Assembly: GCA_052033505.1 (NCBI GenBank)
Contig: JBPOJN010000087.1
Coordinates: 1-34,333 of the forward strand
Direction of reading: 5' to 3'
Origin: JBPOJN01 sp052033505
Lineage (GTDB): Bacteria; UBA10199; JACPAL01; GCA-016699445
DNA length: 34,333 nt
Shown: positions 22,775 through 29,824 of the stretch, piece by piece
Numbering within the stretch: the first letter of the stretch is position 1
Layout of the letters: each line of letters begins with the position of its first letter
Notes under the pieces: generated by a model
What the model was told of the DNA's origin: nothing
Database searches by the model: none
The model's input: only the letters and a program-made list of their open reading frames with translations
Position numbers and translations under genes: made by a program

Positions 22775-24325
22775 GTGTCTATCCAAGAAAAATTAAAAGA
22801 ACTCGACCGCCGTAATCAAGAAGCGTTGGTCGCCGGCGGTAAAGACCGCATCGAAAAACACCATGCCGCGGGCAAGCTGACCGCGCGCGAACGCATCGAT
22901 GTTTTGTTGGATCCGGGGACCTTCGTCGAGATGGATCGCTTCATGACCCATCGCTGCACGGAGTTCGGCGTCGACAAACAAAAAATTCCGGGCGACGGCG
23001 TCGTGACGGGTTATGGGCGCATCGAAGGACGACTCGTGTTCGTGTTCGCGCAGGACTTCACCGTTTTCGGTGGATCTTTAGGCGAGGTGTTCGCTCAGAA
23101 AATCTGCAAAGTCATGGACCACGCGCTCAAAGTGGGCGCTCCCGTCATCGGGCTGAACGACTCGGGCGGCGCTCGCATCCAGGAAGGTGTCATGAGCCTC
23201 GCGGGTTACGCCGATATCTTTTTGAAGAACGTATTGTCGTCCGGAGTCATTCCCCAAATCTCGGGCATCTTGGGCCCCTGCGCGGGTGGTGCCGTGTATT
23301 CGCCGGCCATGACGGATTTCATCTTCATGGTGAAGAATACGAGTCACATGTTTATCACCGGCCCCGAAGTCATCAAGGCCGTCACCCACGAAGAAGTCAC
23401 GAAGGAAGCGTTGGGCGGCGCGATGACGCATAATCAAAAATCCGGCGTCGCGCATTCCGTGGCGGAAGACGACCGTGAGTTGCTCGGGCAGATCCGCAAG
23501 CTGACGACGTATCTCCCATCCAACAACACCGAAGATCCGCCGTTCGTGCCCACCGATGATCGTGCGGACCGGGCGGACGCGAAGCTCGACGATTGGATTC
23601 CGGACAATCCGAACAAGCCTTACGATATGAAGGGTTTGATCGAGATGGTCGTCGATACGAATTCTTTCTACGAGATCCAAGCGCACTTCGCGAAAAACAT
23701 GCTGGTCGGTTTCGCCCGCGCGGGAGGCCGCGTGATCGGCGTCGTCGCGAATCAGCCCGCGGTGTTGGCCGGCTGTCTCGACATCAACGCCTCGGTCAAG
23801 GCCGCGCGTTTCGTGCGTTTTTGCGATGCGTTCAACATCCCCATCGTGACCTTCGTCGACGTGCCGGGATTCTTGCCGGGTGCCGAGCAGGAATTCGGCG
23901 GCATCATCCGTCACGGCGCGAAGCTTCTGTATGCGTTTTGCGAAGCGACGGTCCCCAAAATCACGATCATCACGCGTAAGGCCTACGGCGGAGCCTACGA
24001 CGTCATGAGTTCCAAGCACGTGCGCGGCGACGTGAACTTGGCCTATCCCGCGGCCGAGATCGCGGTCATGGGCCCGGACGGCGCGGTCAATATCATCTTC
24101 AAAAAACAAATCGACGCGGCCAAAGATCCCGTCGCCGAAAAAGCCAAGCTCGTCGATGACTACCGCCGGACGTTCGCGAATCCTTTCAAGGCCGCGGAAT
24201 TAGGCTATATCGATGAAGTGATTTTCCCGCGCGACACGCGTTTCCGCATCATTCAATCTCTCGAGATGTTGAAGGATAAACGCGACAAAAATCCTCCGAA
24301 GAAGCACGGGAATATTCCGTTGTAA
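22775..24325 (+). CDS. pccB: Acyl-CoA carboxylase carboxyltransferase subunit (propionyl-CoA type)
   Basis: Carboxyltransferase subunit of a biotin-dependent acyl-CoA carboxylase, 516 residues, the usual length of PccB/MmdA. Two crotonase-like halves are visible: GKLTARERIDVLLDPGTF, GDGVVTGYGRIEGR and GLNDSGGARIQEG in the N-half; FVDVPGFLPGAEQEFGGIIRHG and TRKAYGGAYDVMSSKHVRGD in the C-half; and the characteristic GNIPL end. Propionyl-CoA is the likely substrate because a biotin carboxylase, a biotin carrier and methylmalonyl-CoA mutase lie 3.5 kb downstream. The GTG start has AAGGAG eight bases ahead. It is separated from its partner genes by the block at 24.3-27.7 kb. Confidence 0.93.
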   Translation: MSIQEKLKELDRRNQEALVAGGKDRIEKHHAAGKLTARERIDVLLDPGTFVEMDRFMTHRCTEFGVDKQKIPGDGVVTGYGRIEGRLVFVFAQDFTVFGGSLGEVFAQKICKVMDHALKVGAPVIGLNDSGGARIQEGVMSLAGYADIFLKNVLSSGVIPQISGILGPCAGGAVYSPAMTDFIFMVKNTSHMFITGPEVIKAVTHEEVTKEALGGAMTHNQKSGVAHSVAEDDRELLGQIRKLTTYLPSNNTEDPPFVPTDDRADRADAKLDDWIPDNPNKPYDMKGLIEMVVDTNSFYEIQAHFAKNMLVGFARAGGRVIGVVANQPAVLAGCLDINASVKAARFVRFCDAFNIPIVTFVDVPGFLPGAEQEFGGIIRHGAKLLYAFCEATVPKITIITRKAYGGAYDVMSSKHVRGDVNLAYPAAEIAVMGPDGAVNIIFKKQIDAAKDPVAEKAKLVDDYRRTFANPFKAAELGYIDEVIFPRDTRFRIIQSLEMLKDKRDKNPPKKHGNIPL

Positions 24326-24339
24326 CCTCGCCTGGAAAA

Positions 24340-24633
24340 CTACGGATTTATATTCATTTGAGATAGAACTCTGGCTCCATGGTGAACGGACAAGATGGTG
24401 ATCTGTGAAGTCAGTTTGTAGATGATTCGATAAGGGCCGATCAAAATTTCACGCGTATCAGGTAATCTTAATTCCGGCACAATGCGTCCCGACTTGGGAA
24501 AATGTTTGAGCCGCGATGTGGCTCGGACCACCTTATTGGCCCAGGCGAAAGCCGGTTGCTTTTTATCTTGAGCTATCCATTTTGTGATTTCGAGCAGCTC
24601 GTTACGCGCATTCTGAGACCAGGCGAGCTTCAT
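24340..24633 (-). CDS. ParE/RelE-family toxin
   Basis: 97-residue toxin of the ParE/RelE superfamily: MKLAWSQNARNELLEITKWIA, LKHFPKSGRIVPELRLPDTREILIG, YRIIYKLTSQITILSVHHGAR. The PxSGRxVPE and REILIGPYRIIY patterns point to the ParE side (gyrase poison) rather than to the mRNA-cleaving YoeB type. It follows the antitoxin gene after four bases. It runs convergent to pccB, whose stop is only 14 bases away. Confidence 0.9.
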   Translation of the reverse strand: MKLAWSQNARNELLEITKWIAQDKKQPAFAWANKVVRATSRLKHFPKSGRIVPELRLPDTREILIGPYRIIYKLTSQITILSVHHGARVLSQMNINP

Positions 24634-24637
24634 GGAT

Positions 24638-24919
24638 CTAGAGGGATTTGAGTGTTTTTAAGAGGTCTTTCACGACTTTTTCGTGAGGGATGAGCTTCCC
24701 TTCTTCCATATCTTTTTCTCCTCGAGCAACGGCTGCGAAGAGTTCTCGCTCATAGCGCATGCGTTCAAAAGTTTCCGGGTCTATAACCACGGCTGCGGAA
24801 TGTCCGTTTTGAGTCAAAACGAGAGTCCGCTTTTTCGAATGCAACTCCTCGATATAAGAAGAGGTGTTCTTTCTGAACTCGGAAATCGGAATAATATCTT
24901 CGGCAAGATTTGGTTTCAT
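24638..24919 (-). CDS. Phd/YefM-family antitoxin
   Basis: 93-residue antitoxin with the N-terminal Phd/YefM DNA-binding domain (IIPISEFRKNTSSYIEEL, RTLVLTQNGHSAAVVIDPETFERM) and a charged C-terminal tail that would wrap the toxin (EKDMEEGKLIPHEKVVKDLLKTL). It precedes its toxin, and its start codon lies inside a 30-base perfect palindrome, suggesting autoregulation by the antitoxin or the complex. Confidence 0.9.
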   Translation of the reverse strand: MKPNLAEDIIPISEFRKNTSSYIEELHSKKRTLVLTQNGHSAAVVIDPETFERMRYERELFAAVARGEKDMEEGKLIPHEKVVKDLLKTLKSL

Positions 24920-24946
24920 AAAAAGACCTTTAAAGGTCTTTTTATG
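24917..24946. promoter_or_regulatory. 30-base perfect palindrome at the antitoxin start
   Basis: Every base from 24917 to 24946 pairs with its mirror position; the core is AAAGACCTTTAAAGGTCTTT with A-runs and T-runs outside it. The outermost three bases are the antitoxin ATG on the minus strand. It could be an operator, a hairpin that controls initiation, or a bidirectional terminator (stem followed by T-run on both strands). Confidence 0.7.
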
Positions 24947-24947
24947 G

Positions 24948-24995
24948 ATAACATCTTTATGTTATTTACTCAATCAAATAACAAGTAGATGTTAT
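24948..24995 (-). promoter_or_regulatory. Nested inverted repeats and promoter of the toxin-antitoxin operon
   Basis: Outer arms ATAACATCT (24948-24956) and AGATGTTAT (24987-24995) enclose inner arms GTTATTT (24961-24967) and AAATAAC (24976-24982) around an 8-base centre. Read on the minus strand, a TTGTTA and a CATAAA box 17 bases apart lie within it, so binding at the repeats would repress the operon. Confidence 0.5.
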
Positions 24996-25012
24996 TTTCA
25001 TTTCAATGCCTT

Positions 25013-26338
25013 TCAAGGTGCAATCAAGTTCAGCGACGGTGGGACTGACGGCAGCGCGCGTGTCTTCGTATTTCGGTGCGCCCGCCACCAGTGCGTGAAG
25101 TTCATGCCCAGATAATAAAGCGGGTGCGCGCGGTTCGCCCAGAAGCGTTTCGCGATCGAAGGCCAGGTGTAGAAGCGTTTCCGGAAATTCGTGTAGTGCT
25201 CTTCCATTTCGTCCTTCGTCATCGTCGGATGCTTCCAGACGAGATTCCCGCCGGTGTAGTGCTCCCAGTCGAAGTCGAAGATTTTACCTTCTTTTTTCGC
25301 CTTCTCGTAAACTTCCGTGCCGGGAAACGGCGTCATGATGCCCGTATTGACCATGGCCAGGCGGTTTTTCATCGCGAAATCATAGACCTTATCGAAGCTC
25401 GCGGGTGTGTCTTGGTCGAAGCCGAAAATGAAGGCGCCGACGACATTGATGCCCGCACGGTGCATCTTTTTGATGTTCTCTTCGTAATTTTTGACCTTAT
25501 TGAACGACTTGTGGGCCGAGTTCAGCGTGTCTTGGTCGATGGATTCGATGCCGACAAAGAGGCTGATGCAGCCGGAGCGCGCGGCGAGTTTGAGAAGCTT
25601 TTCATCGCGGCAGATCAGTTCCATGGACCCTTGGCTACCCCATTTGATGTTCAAGGGGATCAAGGCTTCGCAAAGTTTGTAGGCGTATTCTTTCGAGAGG
25701 AAGATATTGTCGTCGACGAAGAAGAAGATTTTCGACGGATAACGTTTGATTTCTTCCACGACGTGCTCGACGGGACGGGTGCGGAAGGTTTTGCCGTACA
25801 TCAAGGTGACCGTACAAAAATTGCAGCCCAGCGGGCAACCGCGGCCGGTCTGGATGACTTGGGCGTTCAACGTCGTGCCCATGTTCTTGAACAGATCCTT
25901 GCGGGGCATCGGCAGGTCCTTCAAATCGATCAATTGATCCGTATGATAAACAGGCTTGAGCTTGTCGGCCTGGAAGTCGGCCATGATTTCAGCCCAGACC
26001 ATTTCGACTTCATTGATGACGACGGAGTCGAAGTGCCGGCCACATTCTTCGACCATGAAGGAGGCATGACTGCCGCCGCAGATGACCCGGACGCCTTTTT
26101 GCCGGAATCGATCCGCGATCTGATAGCCGCGCGGGGCCTGGCAGCTCATCATGGTGATGCCCACCAAATCTGCCGTTTCGTTCGGATCGAGCCGCTCGAA
26201 TTCTTCCTCTATGATTTTAATTTCGTCGAAATACGGTTCGGCCAACGCCGCGATGACCGCGAGATTCAGATGGTGAACGTGCTTGCCCTTCACGCCCTGG
26301 ACTTCGAGTCCCGCCGGAGCGATGAGTAGTAGTTTCAG
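25013..26338 (-). CDS. Radical SAM enzyme with B12-binding-like N-terminal domain
   Basis: About 441 residues. The N-terminal Rossmann-like region (LKLLLIAPAGLEVQG, ADLVGITMMSCQAPRGYQIA, VRVICGGSHASF) resembles cobalamin-binding domains, although no DxHxxG motif is seen. The radical SAM core carries CPLGCNFC (CxxxCxxC), FFFVDDNIFL, FVGIESIDQDTL and GAFIFGFDQDT; the C-terminus is the aromatic-rich tail common in B12-type radical SAM enzymes acting on lipids or hopanoids. Substrate unknown. Start: conserved sequence begins at a CTG (26338) with AAGGGGGA a few bases ahead. The only upstream ATG (26449) adds an unlikely Pro/Phe/Tyr-rich stretch and lies 12 bases from a divergent gene. No ATG, GTG or TTG lies between them. 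Confidence 0.85.
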   Translation of the reverse strand: MKLLLIAPAGLEVQGVKGKHVHHLNLAVIAALAEPYFDEIKIIEEEFERLDPNETADLVGITMMSCQAPRGYQIADRFRQKGVRVICGGSHASFMVEECGRHFDSVVINEVEMVWAEIMADFQADKLKPVYHTDQLIDLKDLPMPRKDLFKNMGTTLNAQVIQTGRGCPLGCNFCTVTLMYGKTFRTRPVEHVVEEIKRYPSKIFFFVDDNIFLSKEYAYKLCEALIPLNIKWGSQGSMELICRDEKLLKLAARSGCISLFVGIESIDQDTLNSAHKSFNKVKNYEENIKKMHRAGINVVGAFIFGFDQDTPASFDKVYDFAMKNRLAMVNTGIMTPFPGTEVYEKAKKEGKIFDFDWEHYTGGNLVWKHPTMTKDEMEEHYTNFRKRFYTWPSIAKRFWANRAHPLYYLGMNFTHWWRAHRNTKTRALPSVPPSLNLIAP

Positions 26339-26409
26339 AAGATCCCCCTTTAGCAGTGAGCGTCTTGGTTTAGAGTAATAGGAAGGGAAAGGGAAGGGAT
26401 AAGGAGCTA

Positions 26410-26449
26410 TTGACCATGGATCTGCATCGATGTACGCTTTCCCGTACAT
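26410..26449 (+). promoter_or_regulatory. Promoter and TGTACG/CGTACA operator of the second toxin-antitoxin module
   Basis: TTGACC (26410-26415) and TACGCT (26433-26438) are 17 bases apart. The 20-base inverted repeat ATGTACG-CTTTCC-CGTACAT (26430-26449) covers the -10 box and transcription start. The TGTAC core is like that of YefM-YoeB operators, which supports autoregulation. The ribosome-binding site GGAGG follows directly at 26450-26454. Confidence 0.65.
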
Positions 26450-26460
26450 GGAGGTTTAAG

Positions 26461-26718
26461 ATGAAAACCATCAGTGCGACGGAAGCCAGGAGCCGGTTAT
26501 TTGAACTTTTGAAGGCCTCACTGCATAAAAATGAATCCTTCCGCATCCCTTATAAAGGGGGTTCCTCTATTCTTTTGGCGGAGGAAGACTATGAGTCTTT
26601 ATTAGAGACCGCCCATTTGTTGAGCGCACCTGGGTTTATAAAGTTGTATCGCAAAGCGAAGAAAGAGATCAAAGAGGGCAAAACGCAAAATATGAATAAG
26701 GTTTTTTCGCGCAGATGA
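26461..26718 (+). CDS. YefM/Phd-family antitoxin
   Basis: 85-residue antitoxin: MKTISATEARSRLFELLKAS, FRIPYKGGSSILLAEEDYESLLETAHLL and a basic C-terminal tail. The ISATEAR start and LLAEEDYESLLET segment are typical of YefM. ATG 26461 is chosen because GGAGG (26450-26454) lies six bases upstream; the frame opens earlier but crosses the promoter and operator. It overlaps the toxin gene by four bases (ATGA). Confidence 0.9.
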   Translation: MKTISATEARSRLFELLKASLHKNESFRIPYKGGSSILLAEEDYESLLETAHLLSAPGFIKLYRKAKKEIKEGKTQNMNKVFSRR

Positions 26719-26975
26719 GTCCGATTTATGAAGTCCGTTTTACCCGTCAGGCCATTAAAGATTTCGATCGATTATCGCCTAAGCTTCGCGAGAAGGTGAA
26801 GAAGTTGTGTGAGGAAATACTTCAAAAGAATCCCCAGGAAGGCAAACGGCTCTTGGGAGAATTGAAAGGCAGCTATTCCTTGAGGATCTCTTATCAAGAC
26901 CGATTGATTTATTCGATTCATTCCTCTCAAAAAATCGTCTTTGTGGAACGATGCAAAACTCATTATGGGGATTGA
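26715..26975 (+). CDS. YoeB/RelE-family toxin
   Basis: 86-residue mRNA-interferase-like toxin: YEVRFTRQAIKDFDRLSPKLREKV, LLGELKGSYSLRISYQDRLIYSIH and the C-terminal RCKTHYGD that matches the HYG/HY ending of YoeB/Txe and related RelE toxins with a catalytic histidine-tyrosine pair. It starts within the antitoxin stop and is co-regulated by the operator ahead of the antitoxin gene. Confidence 0.9.
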   Translation: MSPIYEVRFTRQAIKDFDRLSPKLREKVKKLCEEILQKNPQEGKRLLGELKGSYSLRISYQDRLIYSIHSSQKIVFVERCKTHYGD

Positions 26976-27074
26976 TAAAGTATCCTTTGCTTACGAAGCC
27001 AAACAAGTTTGCATGCGGACAGCATGTGAAAGATCGTCGCAACCAATCCTGTAGGCGGATCGATAAGCCGTTTC

Positions 27075-27653
27075 ATGAATCAAATCCAGGCCAGACCTTC
27101 GCATGTCATGATTCTTTTCAGAAACCTCGAGAGGAGGCAGCGCCTGCTTGCGCGCATCTCGGGAAGGCCTGTTTCCGAATTCCGTCCTCTCGTCATTAAA
27201 GATACGTTTCGAAAGTTTGTGGATAAAAAATCCAAGGGATTATCTGAATGCGAGGTAGCCGCGTTTACCCAAAGGCTCTTTTTGTTTCTAAACCGGGCGG
27301 CTTCTATAAACAGAGGCAGCCAAAGCACCTCGTCCCTCACCTCGCTTTATGCCCATATGCGGAAGGGGGGGAGATCATTGGGAGCAGGTTCATGGGGAGA
27401 GTTTAAGAGAGATGTCTGTGATCTCATGATGCTCTGTCAGCGGTATCGAGTCGACCTCAAATCGATCACGGGGATGCAGCATGGTCTGGGAGTTCCCAGG
27501 ATCGAGGATCTCGAGGCGTTACTGACATGGTGTCGCAAAAATAATGTCGACCTCAAATCGATCACGGGGATGCAGATGGGTCTGGGAGTTCCCAAGATCG
27601 AGGATCTGAATCGATTTCTTGCAACAAATAAAATCAGCCCAAATGAGGGCTAA
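27075..27653 (+). CDS. Protein with two near-identical 32-residue repeats
   Basis: 192-residue protein without a recognised domain. A basic N-terminal half (1-120, helical) precedes two tandem repeats beginning VDLKSITGMQ and continuing GLGVP-(R/K)-IEDL, at about residues 126-157 and 158-189. Within the shared part they differ mainly at one residue, His or Met, behind GMQ. The helix-turn-helix look with an I-x-G-x3-G segment recalls modular helical repeats (TALE-like or mTERF-like), but this is only a resemblance. No Shine-Dalgarno is seen before the ATG at 27075; ATG 27108 is an alternative. Base composition is more AT-rich than the metabolic genes. It lies between a toxin-antitoxin module and the carboxylase operon. 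Confidence 0.65.
   Translation: MNQIQARPSHVMILFRNLERRQRLLARISGRPVSEFRPLVIKDTFRKFVDKKSKGLSECEVAAFTQRLFLFLNRAASINRGSQSTSSLTSLYAHMRKGGRSLGAGSWGEFKRDVCDLMMLCQRYRVDLKSITGMQHGLGVPRIEDLEALLTWCRKNNVDLKSITGMQMGLGVPKIEDLNRFLATNKISPNEG
27450..27607 (+). repeat. Tandem DNA repeat, 96-base period
   Basis: Sixty-two bases at 27450-27511 recur at 27546-27607 with about four differences, giving a period of 96 bases (32 codons) inside one gene. The high nucleotide identity points to a recent duplication or to gene conversion between the units. Confidence 0.9.
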
Positions 27654-27773
27654 ATAGAAAAGTGCACCCAGAACCCACAGAAGGATGAGCCTCGACGTCA
27701 TTGGCGGTCTTGCGTGGATGTTTTGGGGTGGTTATTATTTAGAATGATCCCATTTTGACTCTCACAAATCCAG

Positions 27774-27801
27774 TTGACTCGTAAGCGTAAGCCGCTAGAA
27801 A
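27774..27801 (+). promoter_or_regulatory. Weak promoter candidate of the biotin carboxylase operon
   Basis: TTGACT (27774-27779) and TAGAAA (27796-27801) are 16 bases apart; a second TTGACT lies at 27755-27760. Transcription from about 27808 would leave a leader of only five bases before ATG 27813, which lacks a Shine-Dalgarno. The match is weak. Confidence 0.3.
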
Positions 27802-27812
27802 CGCCGTTTCTT

Positions 27813-29327
27813 ATGTCCAAAACGTTCAAAAAAATCCTGATCGCCAATCGCGGCGAAATCGCCCTCCGCGTGATGCGGGCCTGCCGCGAGTTAGGCATTA
27901 AGACGGTCGCGGTCTTCTCCGATATCGACCGCGCATCGTTGCCGGTCCGTTTCGCGGACGAGGCCTATGACATCGGTCCCGCGCCCTCGAAGGAGAGCTA
28001 CCTCGTCACCGAGAAGATCCTCGAAGTCGCCAAGAAATCCGGCGTCGAGGCGATCCATCCGGGTTATGGCTTCCTCTCCGAAAACGCCGACTTTTCCGAC
28101 GAATGCCGCAAAATGGGTATTCAGTTCATCGGGCCGAAAGGCGATTCGATGCGCATGCTGGGTGATAAATTGGCCGGCCGGCGTACTGCGGACAAGGCGG
28201 GTGTTCCCACTGTACCCGGTTTGAAGGAGCCTCTGGCCGACGCCGAAAAGGCGAAAGGGCACGCGTCGAAGTTCGGTTATCCCGTCTTGCTGAAGGCACG
28301 CGCGGGCGGCGGCGGCAAGGGCATGCGTAAGGTCACGAAGCCCGAAGAAATGGAAGCCGCTTTCCGTTTGGCGTCTTCCGAAGCGGCGTCTTCGTTCAAA
28401 GATCCCGCTCTTTACCTCGAAAAATACGTCGAAGAACCCCATCACGTCGAAGTCCAGATCTTAGGTGATCGCCACGGAAACGTCGTCGCCTTGGGCGAAC
28501 GCGAATGTTCCGTTCAGCGCCGTCACCAAAAAATCATCGAAGAAAGCCCGTCTCCTTACATCACGGAAGCCACGCGTAAAAAACTTTTGGAAGCGGCCGT
28601 CGTGTTGGGCAAGGAAGCCGGTTACGAGAACGCGGGCACGATGGAGTTCTTGGTCGACAAGAACCAGGATTTTTACTTCCTAGAAATGAACGCGCGCTTG
28701 CAAGTCGAACATCCGATTACCGAGCAAGTCACGAACATCGATCTCGTCCGCGCGCAGCTGCGTATCGCGGCGGGCGAAAAATTAAGCGACATACTGCCGG
28801 CGGAGCGTCCTGTCACCGGCCACTCCATCGAATGCCGCATTTACGCCGAAGACCCCGATCGCGACTTCATGCCGTCTCCGGGCAAACTCATCAAAGTCCG
28901 CAACCCCGAAGGCAATTGGGTCCGCGTGGATTCGGCGGTTTTTTCGGGCAGCACGATTTCGGTGTATTACGATCCGATGATTGCGAAGCTCATCACGTGG
29001 GGCCGTCACCGTGAAGATGCGATCTTACGCATGCGGCGCGCTTTGAGCGAATACCAGATCGTCGGCGTGAAAACGAATCTCGCGTTTTTGGACGCCATCT
29101 TGGGCTATCCGGATTTCCAGAAAGGCCGGTACGACACAGGTTTCATCGAGCGGAACATGGCGGCGCTGAAAGAATCGTCCCATCAGGGTAAAGGCGGCGC
29201 TGAAATCGCCGCTTTGGCCGCCGTCCTTCATCACACGCGCAAGAAGAGTTTGCCGGTTTCCTCCGGAAAGGCCTCTGAAATCTCTCCCTGGAAAATTTTG
29301 GGCCGGAAGGAGGGCTTGAGATCATGA
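27813..29327 (+). CDS. pccA: Acyl-CoA carboxylase biotin carboxylase subunit
   Basis: ATP-dependent biotin carboxylase, 504 residues, that carboxylates the biotin carrier encoded next. Domains in order: N-terminal preATP-grasp (KILIANRGEIALRVMRACRELG, IHPGYGFLSENADF), ATP-grasp (GYPVLLKARAGGGGKGMRKV; GERECSVQRRHQKIIEE), EMNARLQVEHPITE and the C-terminal biotin-carboxylase domain. The biotin-lipoyl domain found in one-piece PccA proteins is on a separate overlapping gene. The ATG at 27813 (MSKTFKKILIANRGE) is preferred over an in-frame TTG 39 bases upstream, which lies within the predicted promoter. The stop overlaps the carrier gene by ATGA. Confidence 0.94.
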   Translation: MSKTFKKILIANRGEIALRVMRACRELGIKTVAVFSDIDRASLPVRFADEAYDIGPAPSKESYLVTEKILEVAKKSGVEAIHPGYGFLSENADFSDECRKMGIQFIGPKGDSMRMLGDKLAGRRTADKAGVPTVPGLKEPLADAEKAKGHASKFGYPVLLKARAGGGGKGMRKVTKPEEMEAAFRLASSEAASSFKDPALYLEKYVEEPHHVEVQILGDRHGNVVALGERECSVQRRHQKIIEESPSPYITEATRKKLLEAAVVLGKEAGYENAGTMEFLVDKNQDFYFLEMNARLQVEHPITEQVTNIDLVRAQLRIAAGEKLSDILPAERPVTGHSIECRIYAEDPDRDFMPSPGKLIKVRNPEGNWVRVDSAVFSGSTISVYYDPMIAKLITWGRHREDAILRMRRALSEYQIVGVKTNLAFLDAILGYPDFQKGRYDTGFIERNMAALKESSHQGKGGAEIAALAAVLHHTRKKSLPVSSGKASEISPWKILGRKEGLRS

Positions 29328-29824
29328 AATTTCAAGTTTCCGTCGCCGCCGGCGTCGAGCCCGTTTCGATCGAACGCGTCGATGACACGCATTACCGCAT
29401 CAACGATAAAGTCTGCGAAATCTCGGTCGACATCATTCAATCAGACGGCCAAGCCGGGATCTATTCGATCCTGTGCGACGGGCGCTCTTACGAAATCGCC
29501 GTACGCGAGGAGAAAAAAGGCTTCGTCGTCGAATTGGACCAACATCTTTTTCCCGTGAAAATCCAAGATCCGTTCGCCGCCAAGGGCCGAGCCGGTAAAT
29601 CCGCCGAAGGCGAAGCCGCGCTTTCATCCCCGATGCCCGGCCGGGTGGTCGGTTTGAAGGTCGCCGTGGGACAGTCGGTCAAAGAAGGCGAAGGCATCGT
29701 TTTGGTCGAAGCCATGAAAATGGAAAACGAACTTGCGGCTCCTAAAGACGGAAAAGTCAAAGCGATCTTGGTGCAAGTCGGCGAAACCGTCGAAAACGGG
29801 CAAGACCTCGTGGTGATCGAATAA
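29324..29824 (+). CDS. Biotin carboxyl carrier protein
   Basis: 166-residue carrier. The C-terminal biotinyl domain (about 95-166) shows SSPMPGRVVGLKVAVGQSVKEGE and EAMKMENE, in which Lys132 is the biotin site. The N-terminal half (HYRINDKVCEISVDII, FVVELDQHLFPVKI) resembles the BT linker domain that docks the carrier on carboxyltransferase in propionyl-CoA carboxylase-type enzymes. It overlaps its neighbours on both sides (ATGA and TAATG), so all three are coupled. Confidence 0.93.
   Translation: MKFQVSVAAGVEPVSIERVDDTHYRINDKVCEISVDIIQSDGQAGIYSILCDGRSYEIAVREEKKGFVVELDQHLFPVKIQDPFAAKGRAGKSAEGEAALSSPMPGRVVGLKVAVGQSVKEGEGIVLVEAMKMENELAAPKDGKVKAILVQVGETVENGQDLVVIE

Noticed and set aside
23078..24109. 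A 343-codon open frame opposite pccB
   Set aside because: Charged, Asp/His/Arg-rich translation without domain; pccB on the plus strand is certain.
25076..26329. A 417-codon open frame opposite the radical SAM gene
   Set aside because: Shadow of a biased coding region; the minus strand has the CxxxCxxC radical SAM motif and full domain.
26381..26407. Polypurine tract with GG-GGG-GGG-GGG runs, possible G-quadruplex
   Set aside because: Runs are too short for a confident three-layer quadruplex and nothing else marks it as functional.
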